Source of the DNA: Bacteroidales bacterium
GTDB lineage: Bacteria; Bacteroidota; Bacteroidia; Bacteroidales; UBA932
Reading direction: 5' to 3'
Assembly (NCBI GenBank): GCA_017437125.1
Contig: JAFSBV010000016.1
Span: 48,133 to 112,132, forward strand
Length of the DNA: 64,000 bases
Within the stretch, counting starts at the first letter, position 1. Every line of letters starts with the position of its first letter. The notes under the pieces were generated by a model, which saw only the letters and a list, made by a program, of their open reading frames with translations, was not told the origin of the DNA and did not search any database. The position numbers were made by a program, and so were the translations under genes. Below, piece by piece: positions 23,637 to 32,493 of the stretch.

Positions 23637-24490
23637 GCCTTTTTGAATTTTATGCAGCACCAGTTGTCAATGGAATCATGACTTACATATTCCAGACCGT
23701 TTGCCGTAGCTGTGCCTATGAGCATCGGCATGTCTTCAACATAGAAGCCGCTTGTGAAAAGGAGACCTTCCTTATGAAGCGACAATGCATAAGTCGGCAT
23801 GTCCTGAAGCAGGATGTTGCGGTTTATGTTAGCCAGAAGCACGTCATATGAGTTCCTCTGAAGGAGGGAGGCATCTCCGCAATATGTCTCCATCAACTTT
23901 CCCACCCTGTTGAGGCGTGCGTTGTCATATGCTGATATGGCTGCAACGGCATCGATGTCGATTCCATATACTTTTGCGGCCTTCATCTTTGCAGCAAGAA
24001 TTGCCAGGATGGCGGTTCCGCATCCCATGTCCATCACGACCTTTCCCTTTACGGCATCCTCGTTCTGAAGGAGGGCGCGGCACATCATGTATGTGGTCTG
24101 GTGATGACCTGTTCCGAATGCCATCTTAGGGTCTATCGTGATGTTGAACCTTGTCTTTTTCAGATCCTTGTGGAAGGAAGCCTTGATCGTGCACCTGTCA
24201 TCGACAACTATAGGAGTGAACTGGCTTTCCCATACCGCATTCCAGTTTACTGCTGGCATGAGCGTGGCATTGAAGCTTATGTCAAACCCATAATCCTCCG
24301 CTCCGCTCAGCACGATCTTGAGCGCATGTGCATCGTAAAGTTCCTTCTGGATATAGCATTTCAGGAACGGGTCCTCCATGCTGAACGATTCGAAAGGCAG
24401 TTCACTGACTTCCGCTGTCACAATTTCCGCGTTCTCTTCAGTAAAAGGTGCGATCTTTATCGCAACCTCGATATATTCCTGACTGTTCAT
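23633..24490 (-). CDS. prmA: Ribosomal protein L11 methyltransferase
   Basis: A 285-residue class I SAM methyltransferase with motif I VMDMGCGTAILAILAAKM, the PrmA-specific FGTGHHQTT before it and LLANINRNIL after it. PrmA trimethylates several residues of ribosomal protein uL11. It starts 2 bp after the stop codon of the AsmA-like gene and overlaps the downstream lipoprotein gene. Confidence 0.93.
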   Translation of the reverse strand: MNSQEYIEVAIKIAPFTEENAEIVTAEVSELPFESFSMEDPFLKCYIQKELYDAHALKIVLSGAEDYGFDISFNATLMPAVNWNAVWESQFTPIVVDDRCTIKASFHKDLKKTRFNITIDPKMAFGTGHHQTTYMMCRALLQNEDAVKGKVVMDMGCGTAILAILAAKMKAAKVYGIDIDAVAAISAYDNARLNRVGKLMETYCGDASLLQRNSYDVLLANINRNILLQDMPTYALSLHKEGLLFTSGFYVEDMPMLIGTATANGLEYVSHDSIDNWCCIKFKKA

Positions 24491-24492
24491 TC

Positions 24493-27400
24493 TTATCTGT
24501 TTTTATTGATTATCATTTCATTAAGGGTGTTGGATATGGACAGACTGTCAACGGAAAGCACTGTGTCCGCCTTGACTCTTTCCTCTTCAAGCTGCCTCTG
24601 CTCTTCTGCAGTAAGTTCCTCTATCTGCTGCTCGGCTGCATTGATATAACCTATCCTCGCCTTGTGTTCGTTTATCGCTGCCTGCTTTTCGTTCTCCCTC
24701 ACGGCTATATCCACGCCCTTTTCAAATATTCCTCTGATTGATTCGGCGAGGTTTATTCTTGTCTCGTCTATTACAGCCGTGAATACGGGAACATCTGTGC
24801 TTCTGTACTTTGGCTTGCCGATCTTGAATTTCATGTTGTCGAAATCAGGACCGTAAATATCTACTCCGACCTTGAATACGATAGGAGAGCGTATTATCGA
24901 AGCATGGTATCTGTATGACATATCCAGGTTGTGAAGGCCGCTAAGGGCAAGGGTATATCTGTCAAGCTCCAGGACGAAAGGGAATACCTCGAGAATGTTG
25001 TCCTTGATGACTCCTTCGACTGTCATCCTGTCTATCCTTCCTTCCTTGCTGTTCTTGAACTTGAGCTTGCGTGCAAGGTCGCTGAATACCTTGTTTTCAC
25101 TCATCCTGAGATTCTCACTGCCGATCCTGATCACGCCGTTTATAGTCGGTGTCAATACATTCATCATCGTGTCCAGTCTTGCCGTGGCTGCCAGCTCGCA
25201 GTCGATCAGGCCGCTGAACGACTTCAGAAGAGGCATGATCGTGTCTATGGCAGGCATCATGGCGATGACCTTTTCCGATGTCACGTCGGTAAGGTTGAAG
25301 TTGAATCCTGTCTTGATGTCCTTCTTGCTTCGTGTGGCGTAGAATCCCTCGAATTCGGCCTTGCCCATATTGGTCGAAGCCTTCGAATTCACTATCTGCA
25401 TACACCTTTCCTTCATGACTATGTCGGCAGTCAGAGAGTCGATGAAGAGGTCTGAGAACCTTACTCCGGCAGCATTTATTCCGATGTCCGCATTCAAGTC
25501 TGCCGGTACGATGATCAGCGGGCTGACATCTTCTTTTACCAGTGAATCGGCTGTGACCATCTGAAGGAATTCAGAATCGGATACTTCCGCCATATCTTCC
25601 TTGTCCGACGGGGGACTGAATGATGCTCCTGTGCTCAATGCGGCAAGAAGTTCGTCGGCATCCATCTTCTCTGTAGAAAGATCCAGATCCAGCCTGTATG
25701 TTCCTCTGCCGAGAAGTGCCCTCCTGAGCCCTCCCAATGAACCCTTTGCCGCGATTTCAGATTTTCCGGAATTGAGCTTGAATCCATTGATCCTGACGGC
25801 ATTGTTGTCAAATGACATGTCAAGGCCTTTCAAGATGTTCCTGAGCGGAAGATATGGTGTCATCAGGATGCCTGTACGTACTCTGACCCTTCCGGAAATG
25901 TCCCATTTGCGGAAATATTCGGCAAGAATTCCATCCAACGAGAAATTAATGTCGCCGGCCTTGAAGTCCTCTTCCGTCATCCACTCCGGAACTTGAGCAT
26001 CGGTGTTCCGTCTGGTACGCATCTGTACCATGAGCGAATCTCTCGGTATATCTGGATTTGCGAGTGCCAGAGAATCCATGAACGCCCTGCGCTTCTGTCT
26101 TCTTTCGATGGAATTCATCGCGGCAGTACCGTTGAGGTCGGCATCCGTCAATATGATTCGGTTCGTGTTGTCCCTCAGATATATGCGCTTGTTGCTGCTG
26201 TTGAGACTGAGTACCGGGATATCGGGATGTCCATCCTTAGGAACCATCTGGAAGCTGTTCTCAGTGTTATCAAGAGTGATGGACATGCCGTCGCCGTCTT
26301 TTAGTGCGAGTTCTGCCGCCTTGAGATGTCCTCCGAGAGGATGGATCCTTTCCTTCTCCTTTCCGGAAAGGGCTTCCGTCGAGTTCTTGGCGCTGAATGA
26401 CATTGATGAACCGCTGAATGTCATGACATCCTTCAGAGCCACTTCTGCATTGCTTATGTTGCCGTTTATGCCGAGCAGCCTGAAAGTCTGTTCAGGGTTG
26501 CGGACAGATGTCTTTGATTCAGGACCTATGCTGACGGCGATTCCCTGAAGGGCTACGCTGATTGTGTCTCCCGGAGACCTGAACGTGAATCTCTCGCTTG
26601 TCATGTCACCCGATATTTCAGCCTGGCCGAAATTGTAGATGTCCATCTGAGAGAGTCTTATGCTGCCTTTCAGCTTCGCATCCACACCGCCTTCTGCCGT
26701 GATTCCCGAGTCTTTGGGCAGGAATGTGGCAAGAGAATCCGCCGATGCCCTGATCTTTCCGTCTATCCCTATAAGAGGATCTTCGCTCAGAACGTCGGAA
26801 GCGTCGATCATGGCGTCGATGTCCATGCCGTATGTGCTGACTTTCAGCTTGCCGATGCTGGCGTTCACTCTTCCCTCATCATCCGTTCCGGCTTCTGCCG
26901 ACAGCGCAAGAATGACCTCATGCTCAAGGCTCTTGTGCTTGATTCTTGATTGAGGAATATCCATCGAAACATCGAATGCCGGCAGCGTTCCGTTTCCGAG
27001 CGTACCACTGCAAGTTCCGGACAATGATATTACCGCGTCCGTCCTTATGTCGGCCGTTGCAGGTATTATGTTCCTCAGGAAACCGTCCGTAAGATCCTCT
27101 ATCTTGCATCCTTCCACTCCGAACCTTCCGTCTATGTTCATGTGGCCGTCTTTTCTCCTGAGATCGACGTCGAAGTCTATAGGCAGGGCGGCGATTTCGG
27201 CCTTGAAGCCATGGAGAGCGATCGCATCGGCGTTCCTGTCAGGGAAACCGGCCGTGCCCTTTATGCTGATAGGGATATGTATTCTTCCGAATGCCCTTGT
27301 GGCCAGAAGTGCCTTTGCACTTGCATGTATGTCCATATGGTCATTATGCTCGTGCATATGCAGCCTTTCCATGTTGAGGCCGATCGTATCTGCCGCTATC

Positions 27401-28137
27401 CTGCCGGCTACAAGCATGCTGTCGAATTCCAGGCTGATCCTGTTTCGTGAGGCCCTGCGTGTGTCAAGTCTGCCGTCGAAAGACATGCTGCTGACATCTA
27501 TCATCGCAAACAGCGTATCTCTGCTGTCCGTATATACAATGTGAGGATGCCCGGTCAGCCTTATCCTGCCGACGGAAATCGGAGGCAGGACAGTTTCGGT
27601 CGTGTCTGAACTGCTTGTCCTGAATATGTTCCAGTTGGCGTTCAGACTGTCATATGAATGTGCGAATATCCTCGGCTTGTCCAGGCGGACGTACGGGATG
27701 CTGATCTTTCCGGTCAGAAGGGAAGCGATATTGATTCCGGCTGAGAAATGACGGAATGAAGCGAGTGTGTCTGCTTCTTCTCCGCATCCGCCATATAGCA
27801 GAATGCCTTGAGGACCGGCGTTTTCCAATGAATCATAGCGTTCTGCCGGATATGTCAGTGCACCCTCCTCGATGCTTATCCCTGCATTCGGGAAATGACG
27901 GAACATTTCCACTTTGACTCTCTTGAATTCCAGATCTCCGTCAATGAAGTCAGAGGCATATCTGTCGATTATGGAGTTCAGAATCGAAGGGGAAAGGACG
28001 ATCTGCATGATGAGCAGCAGGCCGAGCCATATGCCGGCAATCCATGCCAGTATCTTCACGCATCTTTTCAAAAGCGTGTTTCTTCCTGGAGGTGAAGCTG
28101 TTTCTGCAGCTGGCGTATGTCCTTTACTGTCGTTCAT
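24493..28137 (-). CDS. AsmA-family large periplasmic membrane-anchored protein
   Basis: A 1214-residue protein: cytoplasmic tail, one membrane helix (~30-52) and a very long periplasmic beta-rich region with an AsmA N-terminal motif (VKVEMFRHFPNAGISIEEG) and a C-terminal AsmA_2 region (INGVIRIGSENLRMSENKVF...). The very end is a charged helix rich in Glu. AsmA-like proteins form a hydrophobic groove bridging inner and outer membranes and are implicated in phospholipid transport. I chose MNDSKGHT at 28137, since the -7 box TATCTTTG (28162-28155) lies inside the longer frame. Confidence 0.88.
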   Translation of the reverse strand: MNDSKGHTPAAETASPPGRNTLLKRCVKILAWIAGIWLGLLLIMQIVLSPSILNSIIDRYASDFIDGDLEFKRVKVEMFRHFPNAGISIEEGALTYPAERYDSLENAGPQGILLYGGCGEEADTLASFRHFSAGINIASLLTGKISIPYVRLDKPRIFAHSYDSLNANWNIFRTSSSDTTETVLPPISVGRIRLTGHPHIVYTDSRDTLFAMIDVSSMSFDGRLDTRRASRNRISLEFDSMLVAGRIAADTIGLNMERLHMHEHNDHMDIHASAKALLATRAFGRIHIPISIKGTAGFPDRNADAIALHGFKAEIAALPIDFDVDLRRKDGHMNIDGRFGVEGCKIEDLTDGFLRNIIPATADIRTDAVISLSGTCSGTLGNGTLPAFDVSMDIPQSRIKHKSLEHEVILALSAEAGTDDEGRVNASIGKLKVSTYGMDIDAMIDASDVLSEDPLIGIDGKIRASADSLATFLPKDSGITAEGGVDAKLKGSIRLSQMDIYNFGQAEISGDMTSERFTFRSPGDTISVALQGIAVSIGPESKTSVRNPEQTFRLLGINGNISNAEVALKDVMTFSGSSMSFSAKNSTEALSGKEKERIHPLGGHLKAAELALKDGDGMSITLDNTENSFQMVPKDGHPDIPVLSLNSSNKRIYLRDNTNRIILTDADLNGTAAMNSIERRQKRRAFMDSLALANPDIPRDSLMVQMRTRRNTDAQVPEWMTEEDFKAGDINFSLDGILAEYFRKWDISGRVRVRTGILMTPYLPLRNILKGLDMSFDNNAVRINGFKLNSGKSEIAAKGSLGGLRRALLGRGTYRLDLDLSTEKMDADELLAALSTGASFSPPSDKEDMAEVSDSEFLQMVTADSLVKEDVSPLIIVPADLNADIGINAAGVRFSDLFIDSLTADIVMKERCMQIVNSKASTNMGKAEFEGFYATRSKKDIKTGFNFNLTDVTSEKVIAMMPAIDTIMPLLKSFSGLIDCELAATARLDTMMNVLTPTINGVIRIGSENLRMSENKVFSDLARKLKFKNSKEGRIDRMTVEGVIKDNILEVFPFVLELDRYTLALSGLHNLDMSYRYHASIIRSPIVFKVGVDIYGPDFDNMKFKIGKPKYRSTDVPVFTAVIDETRINLAESIRGIFEKGVDIAVRENEKQAAINEHKARIGYINAAEQQIEELTAEEQRQLEEERVKADTVLSVDSLSISNTLNEMIINKNR

Positions 28138-28154
28138 GTCAATCCGATAACTTA

Positions 28155-28251
28155 CAAAGATATATAAAATAATCCGTGAATTATTCACAATGAGGTGTTA
28201 ATATCTATGTAACATTTTTGTTGCACGGATTCTTCCGTGATATTAATTTTG
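28155..28251. promoter_or_regulatory. Divergent promoters for asmA-like gene and ATPase gene
   Basis: Minus-strand -7 box TATCTTTG at 28162-28155 and plus-strand -7 box TAATTTTG at 28244-28251, the latter with TTG 20 bp upstream (28221-28223). A CACGGA/TCCGTG inverted repeat lies between TTG and the plus -7 box. Confidence 0.55.
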
Positions 28252-28278
28252 CATCTGAAAAGTAATCTGGAAAGATAG

Positions 28279-29433
28279 ATGGATACACCTTTTATATATG
28301 ACAAGCATGTGACAGGCCGCAGTTTCATCGGAAGAAAGTCCGAGTGCGCCATATTGGCGAATCTGCTGAAGGCAGGTGAACATGTGTCGATTTATGAACC
28401 GCCTAAGACAGGCAAGATGTCCCTCGTTCATCAGACTTTGTACAATCTGAGAAACGAAGGGGTGCAGTTCATGGTGGCATTTATAGATATGTTGAATGTC
28501 AGGACTTTGAGCGATTTTCTGATCAAGTTCGGTACGTCTGTCATGAGGTCTGCAGCTTCCACTCCCGATGCATATGACGCTATAGTCCGTGAGTACCTGA
28601 CAGGAACTCATTTCGTGTTTGACCGCGTCCGTTTCATGACCTATGACGAACTGGTGTCGCTGAACTGGAATCCTGATATGAACGATGTCCGTAAGATGCT
28701 CGAGCTTCCACAGATGATCGCAAAGGAAAGACAGCTTCCTTTCCTGTTGATCTTCAAGGAGTTCCAGAATCTGATGAACGCAGATGAATATGATGACGTG
28801 TTCAAGCTCATGGAAGGCATGATGAAGGAGAGGGATCGTTCGGAACCATATCCTGCTACATATATCATGTGCGGAGCGATGGTGAATGCGATGAAGTTCA
28901 TATTCGAGGAAAAGAGATATTTCTATCGTCAGGTCAACCATGTGGCTCTTGCTCCTGTGGATGAGAAGGAGATAATCGAGCATGTGGTAAAGGGATTCCT
29001 TAACGGAATGGGAAAGTCTTTCGACAGGAATCTTGCCATGGGAGCATGTGAACTTTTCAAATGCAATCTCTGGTACTTGAATCATCTCGCTTCCATATGT
29101 GATGCTCTTTCAAAGGGCTTTGTTACGGAGACCATGATGACAGATGCCCTCAATTCGATGATTTCCGTGCATGAGCCGAGGTTCATTTCCATAATAAACG
29201 ACCTCACCGACCATCAGCTCAGCCTGCTGAGAGCCGTCCTTGACGGAGTGGTGAAATTCAGTGCTTCAGATGTGGTGGAGAGGTATCACCTGAATTCTTC
29301 GGCGAACGTGCGCAGGGTCAAGGACGCTCTGAAGAAAAAGGAGGTACTCACATTCAATGAAAAGGACGAGCCTCAGATTCTTGACCCGCTTTTTGAATAC
29401 TGGGTAAGCAACATATATTTTGAAAGACGATGA
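28279..29433 (+). CDS. AAA-type ATPase-like protein with degenerate Walker motifs
   Basis: A 384-residue STAND/archaeal-ATPase-like protein: N-terminal FIGRKSECAILANLL, a P-loop position reading YEPPKTGKMSLV (first Gly replaced by Glu), and a Walker B position reading FLLIFKEFQNL (usual Asp replaced by Lys). A C-terminal winged-helix region follows (FSASDVVERYHLNSSANVRRVKDAL, IFDPLFEYW-like ILDPLFEYW). Similar proteins are common in Bacteroidales. Nucleotide binding is likely weak or lost. The stop codon overlaps the sirtuin start (ATGA). Confidence 0.75.
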   Translation: MDTPFIYDKHVTGRSFIGRKSECAILANLLKAGEHVSIYEPPKTGKMSLVHQTLYNLRNEGVQFMVAFIDMLNVRTLSDFLIKFGTSVMRSAASTPDAYDAIVREYLTGTHFVFDRVRFMTYDELVSLNWNPDMNDVRKMLELPQMIAKERQLPFLLIFKEFQNLMNADEYDDVFKLMEGMMKERDRSEPYPATYIMCGAMVNAMKFIFEEKRYFYRQVNHVALAPVDEKEIIEHVVKGFLNGMGKSFDRNLAMGACELFKCNLWYLNHLASICDALSKGFVTETMMTDALNSMISVHEPRFISIINDLTDHQLSLLRAVLDGVVKFSASDVVERYHLNSSANVRRVKDALKKKEVLTFNEKDEPQILDPLFEYWVSNIYFERR

Positions 29434-30146
29434 AAAGAAAGAAGATAACGGTTCTGACCGGTGCTGGAGTCAGCGCTGAGAGCGGCATCAGCACATTCAG
29501 GGACAGTGACGGCCTTTGGGAGAATCATAATGTCGAGGATGTGGCTTCTATTGAAGGATGGTACAGGAATCCGGCCCTCGTGCTTGATTTCTACAATGCC
29601 CGCAGGGCTCAGTTGTTTACGGTAAGGCCCAACGCCGCTCATGAGGCCATCGCTTCGCTTGAGAATGAATATGATGTGACTGTGGTTACCCAGAATGTGG
29701 ATAATCTTCACGAGCGTGCAGGAAGCACAAGAGTCATACATCTGCATGGAGAATTGACGAAGGTGCGTCCGGAAAACTGCTGTAACGACAGGGACGGATA
29801 TTCCGAGGAAACTGTATTCGATATAGGACCGGATGCCATACATATAGGCGATATGGCACCGAACGGGGCGCAACTCAGGCCGCATATCGTATGGTTCGGC
29901 GAGGCGGTTCCAAAGATCGAGTCTGCGATAGATGCAGTGGAGGCTGCGGATATCCTTCTGATCGTCGGAACCTCTCTTCAGGTATATCCGGCTGCCGGAC
30001 TTTACAGATATGCAAAGATGAATACTCCTATCTATATCATAGATCCTAAGGATGTGCCTGTCCGCGACGGACGCCTTACACACATAAAGGATGTGGCCAC
30101 CAAGGGAATGGAAACCTTCAAAAAACTCATAAATTCAAAAAGTTAG
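29430..30146 (+). CDS. cobB: NAD-dependent protein deacylase (sirtuin, CobB-like)
   Basis: A 238-residue sirtuin with the NAD motif TGAGVSAESGISTFRD, TQNVDNLHERAG, the catalytic His in IHLHGEL and RPHIVWFGE. FYNARRAQL supplies the Tyr and Arg of class III sirtuins, which bind succinyl/malonyl-lysine. The zinc-ribbon cysteines are largely missing (only an adjacent CC pair), which I recall being common in Bacteroidota. The four-base overlap with the ATPase-like gene implies coupled translation; whether the two proteins interact is unknown. Confidence 0.9.
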   Translation: MKRKKITVLTGAGVSAESGISTFRDSDGLWENHNVEDVASIEGWYRNPALVLDFYNARRAQLFTVRPNAAHEAIASLENEYDVTVVTQNVDNLHERAGSTRVIHLHGELTKVRPENCCNDRDGYSEETVFDIGPDAIHIGDMAPNGAQLRPHIVWFGEAVPKIESAIDAVEAADILLIVGTSLQVYPAAGLYRYAKMNTPIYIIDPKDVPVRDGRLTHIKDVATKGMETFKKLINSKS

Positions 30147-30148
30147 GC

Positions 30149-30178
30149 TTGGAATTTAATTTTTTATGCCTATCTTTG
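30149..30178 (+). promoter_or_regulatory. Promoter of rpsU
   Basis: TTG (30149-30151), 19-bp spacer, TATCTTTG (30171-30178). The -7 box is perfect; the upstream box is CTTGG rather than TTTG. Confidence 0.7.
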
Positions 30179-30191
30179 CAGCCCTATAATG

Positions 30192-30203
30192 AAAAGGAGG
30201 TGA
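30192..30203 (+). promoter_or_regulatory. Extended Shine-Dalgarno sequence of rpsU
   Basis: AAAAGGAGGTGA, 7 bp before the rpsU ATG, is complementary to the full anti-Shine-Dalgarno end of 16S rRNA. Other genes in the window lack such a site. In Bacteroidota the anti-SD is occluded by bS21 and neighbours, and rpsU itself keeps a strong SD, giving autoregulation when bS21 is scarce (described for Flavobacterium johnsoniae). Confidence 0.85.
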
Positions 30204-30210
30204 TTTAGAT

Positions 30211-30405
30211 ATGATTATAGTTCCAGTAAAGGATGGTGAGAGCATCGAGAAGGCTCTGAAGAAGTTCAAGAGAAAGTTCGAGAAGACAGGTGCAATTCGT
30301 GAGCTCCGCGCAAGGAAGACATTCCTCAAGCCATCAGTGAAGAAGAGAATGCAGATGCAGAAGGCTATCTACGTTCAGCAGCTTCAGCTCCAGGACGAGC
30401 AGTAA
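30211..30405 (+). CDS. rpsU: 30S ribosomal protein bS21
   Basis: A 64-residue basic protein beginning MIIVPVKDGESIEKALKKFK with the KFEKTGAIRELRARK core and a conserved Tyr near the C-terminus (QKAIYVQQ). In Bacteroidota ribosomes bS21 helps bury the anti-Shine-Dalgarno sequence. Its own mRNA has the strongest SD in the window, which fits a feedback loop. It precedes rplU by 106 bp. Confidence 0.97.
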   Translation: MIIVPVKDGESIEKALKKFKRKFEKTGAIRELRARKTFLKPSVKKRMQMQKAIYVQQLQLQDEQ

Positions 30406-30441
30406 TTTTTATTACATAACAGAAGATTATTTAAAGATTGT

Positions 30442-30479
30442 CAAGCATTTGATAAAGAGCTGCCAAGGGCAGCCGCTTG
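30442..30479 (+). promoter_or_regulatory. Two-stem leader element before rplU
   Basis: An inner hairpin GCTGCC-AAG-GGCAGC (30459-30473) is enclosed by CAAGC (30442-30446) pairing with GCTTG (30475-30479). No T tract follows, so it is not a terminator. It lies 33 bp before rplU and could bind a ribosomal protein or stabilise the mRNA; function inferred from position only. Confidence 0.45.
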
Positions 30480-30511
30480 CTGTCTAAAACTTTTAATATT
30501 TACAAGTTTTT

Positions 30512-30823
30512 ATGTACGCAATCGTGGACATTGCAGGCCAGCAGTTCAAGGTAGAGGCTGGTATGGAAATCTTCGTCAACCGCCTCGCGGCTGAGAAGGG
30601 TGCTGCAGTCGAGTTCGACAAGGTACTCCTTATCGACGCAGACGGCACAGTAAAGGTCGGTGCACCATACGTTGAGGGTGCCAAGGTTACAGCAACTGTA
30701 CTTGACGACACTTGCAAGGGCAAGAAGGTTCTTGTTTTCAAGAAGAAACGTCGTAAGGGTTACCAGAAGATGAACGGTCACCGTCAGTATCTTACTAAAC
30801 TTCAGATCAATGCGATCGCTTAA
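30512..30823 (+). CDS. rplU: 50S ribosomal protein bL21
   Basis: A 103-residue protein starting [17 protein letters not shown] and containing the bL21 signature ([20 protein letters not shown]). Usual length for the family. It binds 23S rRNA in the large subunit. It is followed after 21 bp by rpmA, the conserved bL21-bL27 pair. Confidence 0.97.
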   Translation: MYAIVDIAGQQFKVEAGMEIFVNRLAAEKGAAVEFDKVLLIDADGTVKVGAPYVEGAKVTATVLDDTCKGKKVLVFKKKRRKGYQKMNGHRQYLTKLQINAIA

Positions 30824-30844
30824 TTAATTGAGGAGGAACAGAAT

Positions 30845-31105
30845 ATGGCACATAAAAAAGGCGTCGGTAGTTCTAAGAACGGTCGTGAGTCACATAGCAA
30901 ACGACTCGGTATCAAGAAATTCGGTGATCAGACAGTAAAGGCTGGCAACATCCTCGTTCGTCAGAGAGGTACTGTACACAACCCAGGTCTGAACGTTGGA
31001 ATGGGTAAGGATCACACACTTTACGCTCTTATTGACGGTAAGGTAAGCTTCCGCAAGAAGGCAGACAACAAATCTTATGTCTCGGTACTCCCTTTTGAGA
31101 ACTAA
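30845..31105 (+). CDS. rpmA: 50S ribosomal protein bL27
   Basis: An 86-residue protein beginning [20 protein letters not shown] with the bL27 core [19 protein letters not shown]. The N-terminal tail of bL27 reaches the peptidyl-transferase centre. It has no firmicute-like cleavable extension. AGGAGG at 30831-30836, 8 bp before the ATG, is the only other good Shine-Dalgarno I noticed here. The two genes end at a terminator with interleaved stems. Confidence 0.97.
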   Translation: MAHKKGVGSSKNGRESHSKRLGIKKFGDQTVKAGNILVRQRGTVHNPGLNVGMGKDHTLYALIDGKVSFRKKADNKSYVSVLPFEN

Positions 31106-31107
31106 GA

Positions 31108-31168
31108 CTCGGGATTTAATGTAAAAGATAGAGGACTGTTCCCCGAGTTGGGTGCGGTCCTCTTTTTT
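31108..31168 (+). terminator. Terminator after rpmA with interleaved stems
   Basis: AGAGGAC (31130-31136) pairs with GTCCTCT (31157-31163), followed by TTTTT. A second pairing, CTCGGG (31108-31113) with CCCGAG (31142-31147), has one arm before and one inside the first hairpin's loop, giving a pseudoknot or an alternative fold. Confidence 0.7.
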
Positions 31169-31221
31169 ATGAATTGTTAATGTCATCCCCGGCTTTTCGA
31201 GGGATATAAACAGAAATAATT

Positions 31222-32493
31222 ATGCTGACACTCAAACTGCTTCGCGAAAATCCGGAATTTGTGATTTCGAAGCTCGCAGTCAAGAATTTTGATGCAAGGG
31301 AGATCGTTGAGAAGATCAACGTCCTTGACCAGAACAGACGTGCTCTTCAGACAGAGCTCGATGCATGTCTGGCTGAACAGAAGAAGAAGGCCGCTCAGAT
31401 CGGTGGCCTCATGAAGGAAGGCAAGAGAGATGAGGCTGAGGCTGTAAAGGCTGAGGTTGCCGCTCTTAAGGCACGTTCTGGTGAGATTGAGAAGACATCC
31501 GAGGAGAACAATACGGAACTCAATTCCCTCCTTGTTCTTCTTCCTAACATACCATGCGATCAGGTTCCTGAAGGAAAGACCGCTGAGGACAATGTAGTTG
31601 TAAAGACTGGAAACGAGATTCCTGATCTCGGCGAGAACAGCCTTCCGCATTGGGAGCTTGCCAAGAAGTATGACATCATCGATTTCGATCTTGGCGTGAA
31701 GCTTACAGGTGCCGGCTTCCCTGTGTATAAGGGAAAGGGTGCAAGGCTTCAGAGAGCCCTCATCAACTACTTCCTTGATATGAATACTTCCGTAGGATAT
31801 CTTGAGGTGGAACCGCCTGTAATGGTAAACGAGGCTTCTGGCTTCGGTACAGGACAGCTTCCCGACAAGGAAGGCCAGATGTATCATGCAACTGCGGACA
31901 ACTTCTATCTCGTACCTACTGCTGAGGTTCCTGTTACAAACATCTATAGGGATGTCATCCTCGGAAACAATGATTTCCCTGTCAAGATGACGGCCTACAC
32001 TCCATGCTTCCGTCGTGAGGCTGGTTCATATGGCAAGGATGTACGTGGTCTCAACCGTCTCCATCAGTTCGACAAGGTAGAGATCGTGCGTATCGAGAAA
32101 CCGGAAGATTCATATGCAGCGCTTGATGACATGATCGCTCATGTTGAGAAGCTTGTTTCAAGCCTCGGACTTCCATACAGAATCCTCCGCCTCTGCGGTG
32201 GTGACATGAGCTTCACATCAGCTATCACATATGATTTCGAGGTTTACTCTGCAGCTCAGGGCCGCTGGCTTGAAATCTCATCGGTTTCAAACTTCGAGTC
32301 GTATCAGGCCAATCGTCTGAAACTCAGATATAAAGATGCTGACGGCAAGGTTCAGCTTGCACATACTCTCAACGGAAGTTCACTCGCACTTCCACGTGTG
32401 GTGGCAGCTCTTCTCGAGAACAATCAGAAGGGTGACAGAATCGAGATACCTGAGGCACTCCGTCCATATACAGGCTTTGATTATATTGATTAG
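31222..32493 (+). CDS. serS: Seryl-tRNA synthetase
   Basis: A 423-residue class II synthetase: N-terminal coiled-coil arm (~30-100, rich in Lys/Glu), then the catalytic domain with motif 2 (TPCFRREAGSYGKDVRGLNRLHQFDKVE region) and motif 3 (HTLNGSSLALPRVVAALLE). Normal length. It stands 116 bp after rpmA with a terminator between; its stop codon is immediately followed by the repeat that carries the ruvC start. Confidence 0.96.
   Translation: MLTLKLLRENPEFVISKLAVKNFDAREIVEKINVLDQNRRALQTELDACLAEQKKKAAQIGGLMKEGKRDEAEAVKAEVAALKARSGEIEKTSEENNTELNSLLVLLPNIPCDQVPEGKTAEDNVVVKTGNEIPDLGENSLPHWELAKKYDIIDFDLGVKLTGAGFPVYKGKGARLQRALINYFLDMNTSVGYLEVEPPVMVNEASGFGTGQLPDKEGQMYHATADNFYLVPTAEVPVTNIYRDVILGNNDFPVKMTAYTPCFRREAGSYGKDVRGLNRLHQFDKVEIVRIEKPEDSYAALDDMIAHVEKLVSSLGLPYRILRLCGGDMSFTSAITYDFEVYSAAQGRWLEISSVSNFESYQANRLKLRYKDADGKVQLAHTLNGSSLALPRVVAALLENNQKGDRIEIPEALRPYTGFDYID

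Noticed and set aside
24931-28150. Long plus-strand reading frames opposite the asmA-like gene (up to 180 codons)
   Set aside because: They have no family signatures, lie wholly antisense to a well-supported 1214-codon gene and reflect its codon bias.
29430-30146. Sirtuin as part of a Thoeris/DSR-type anti-phage system
   Set aside because: Short, single-domain deacylase with class III residues; no TIR, long N-terminal effector or other defence genes nearby.
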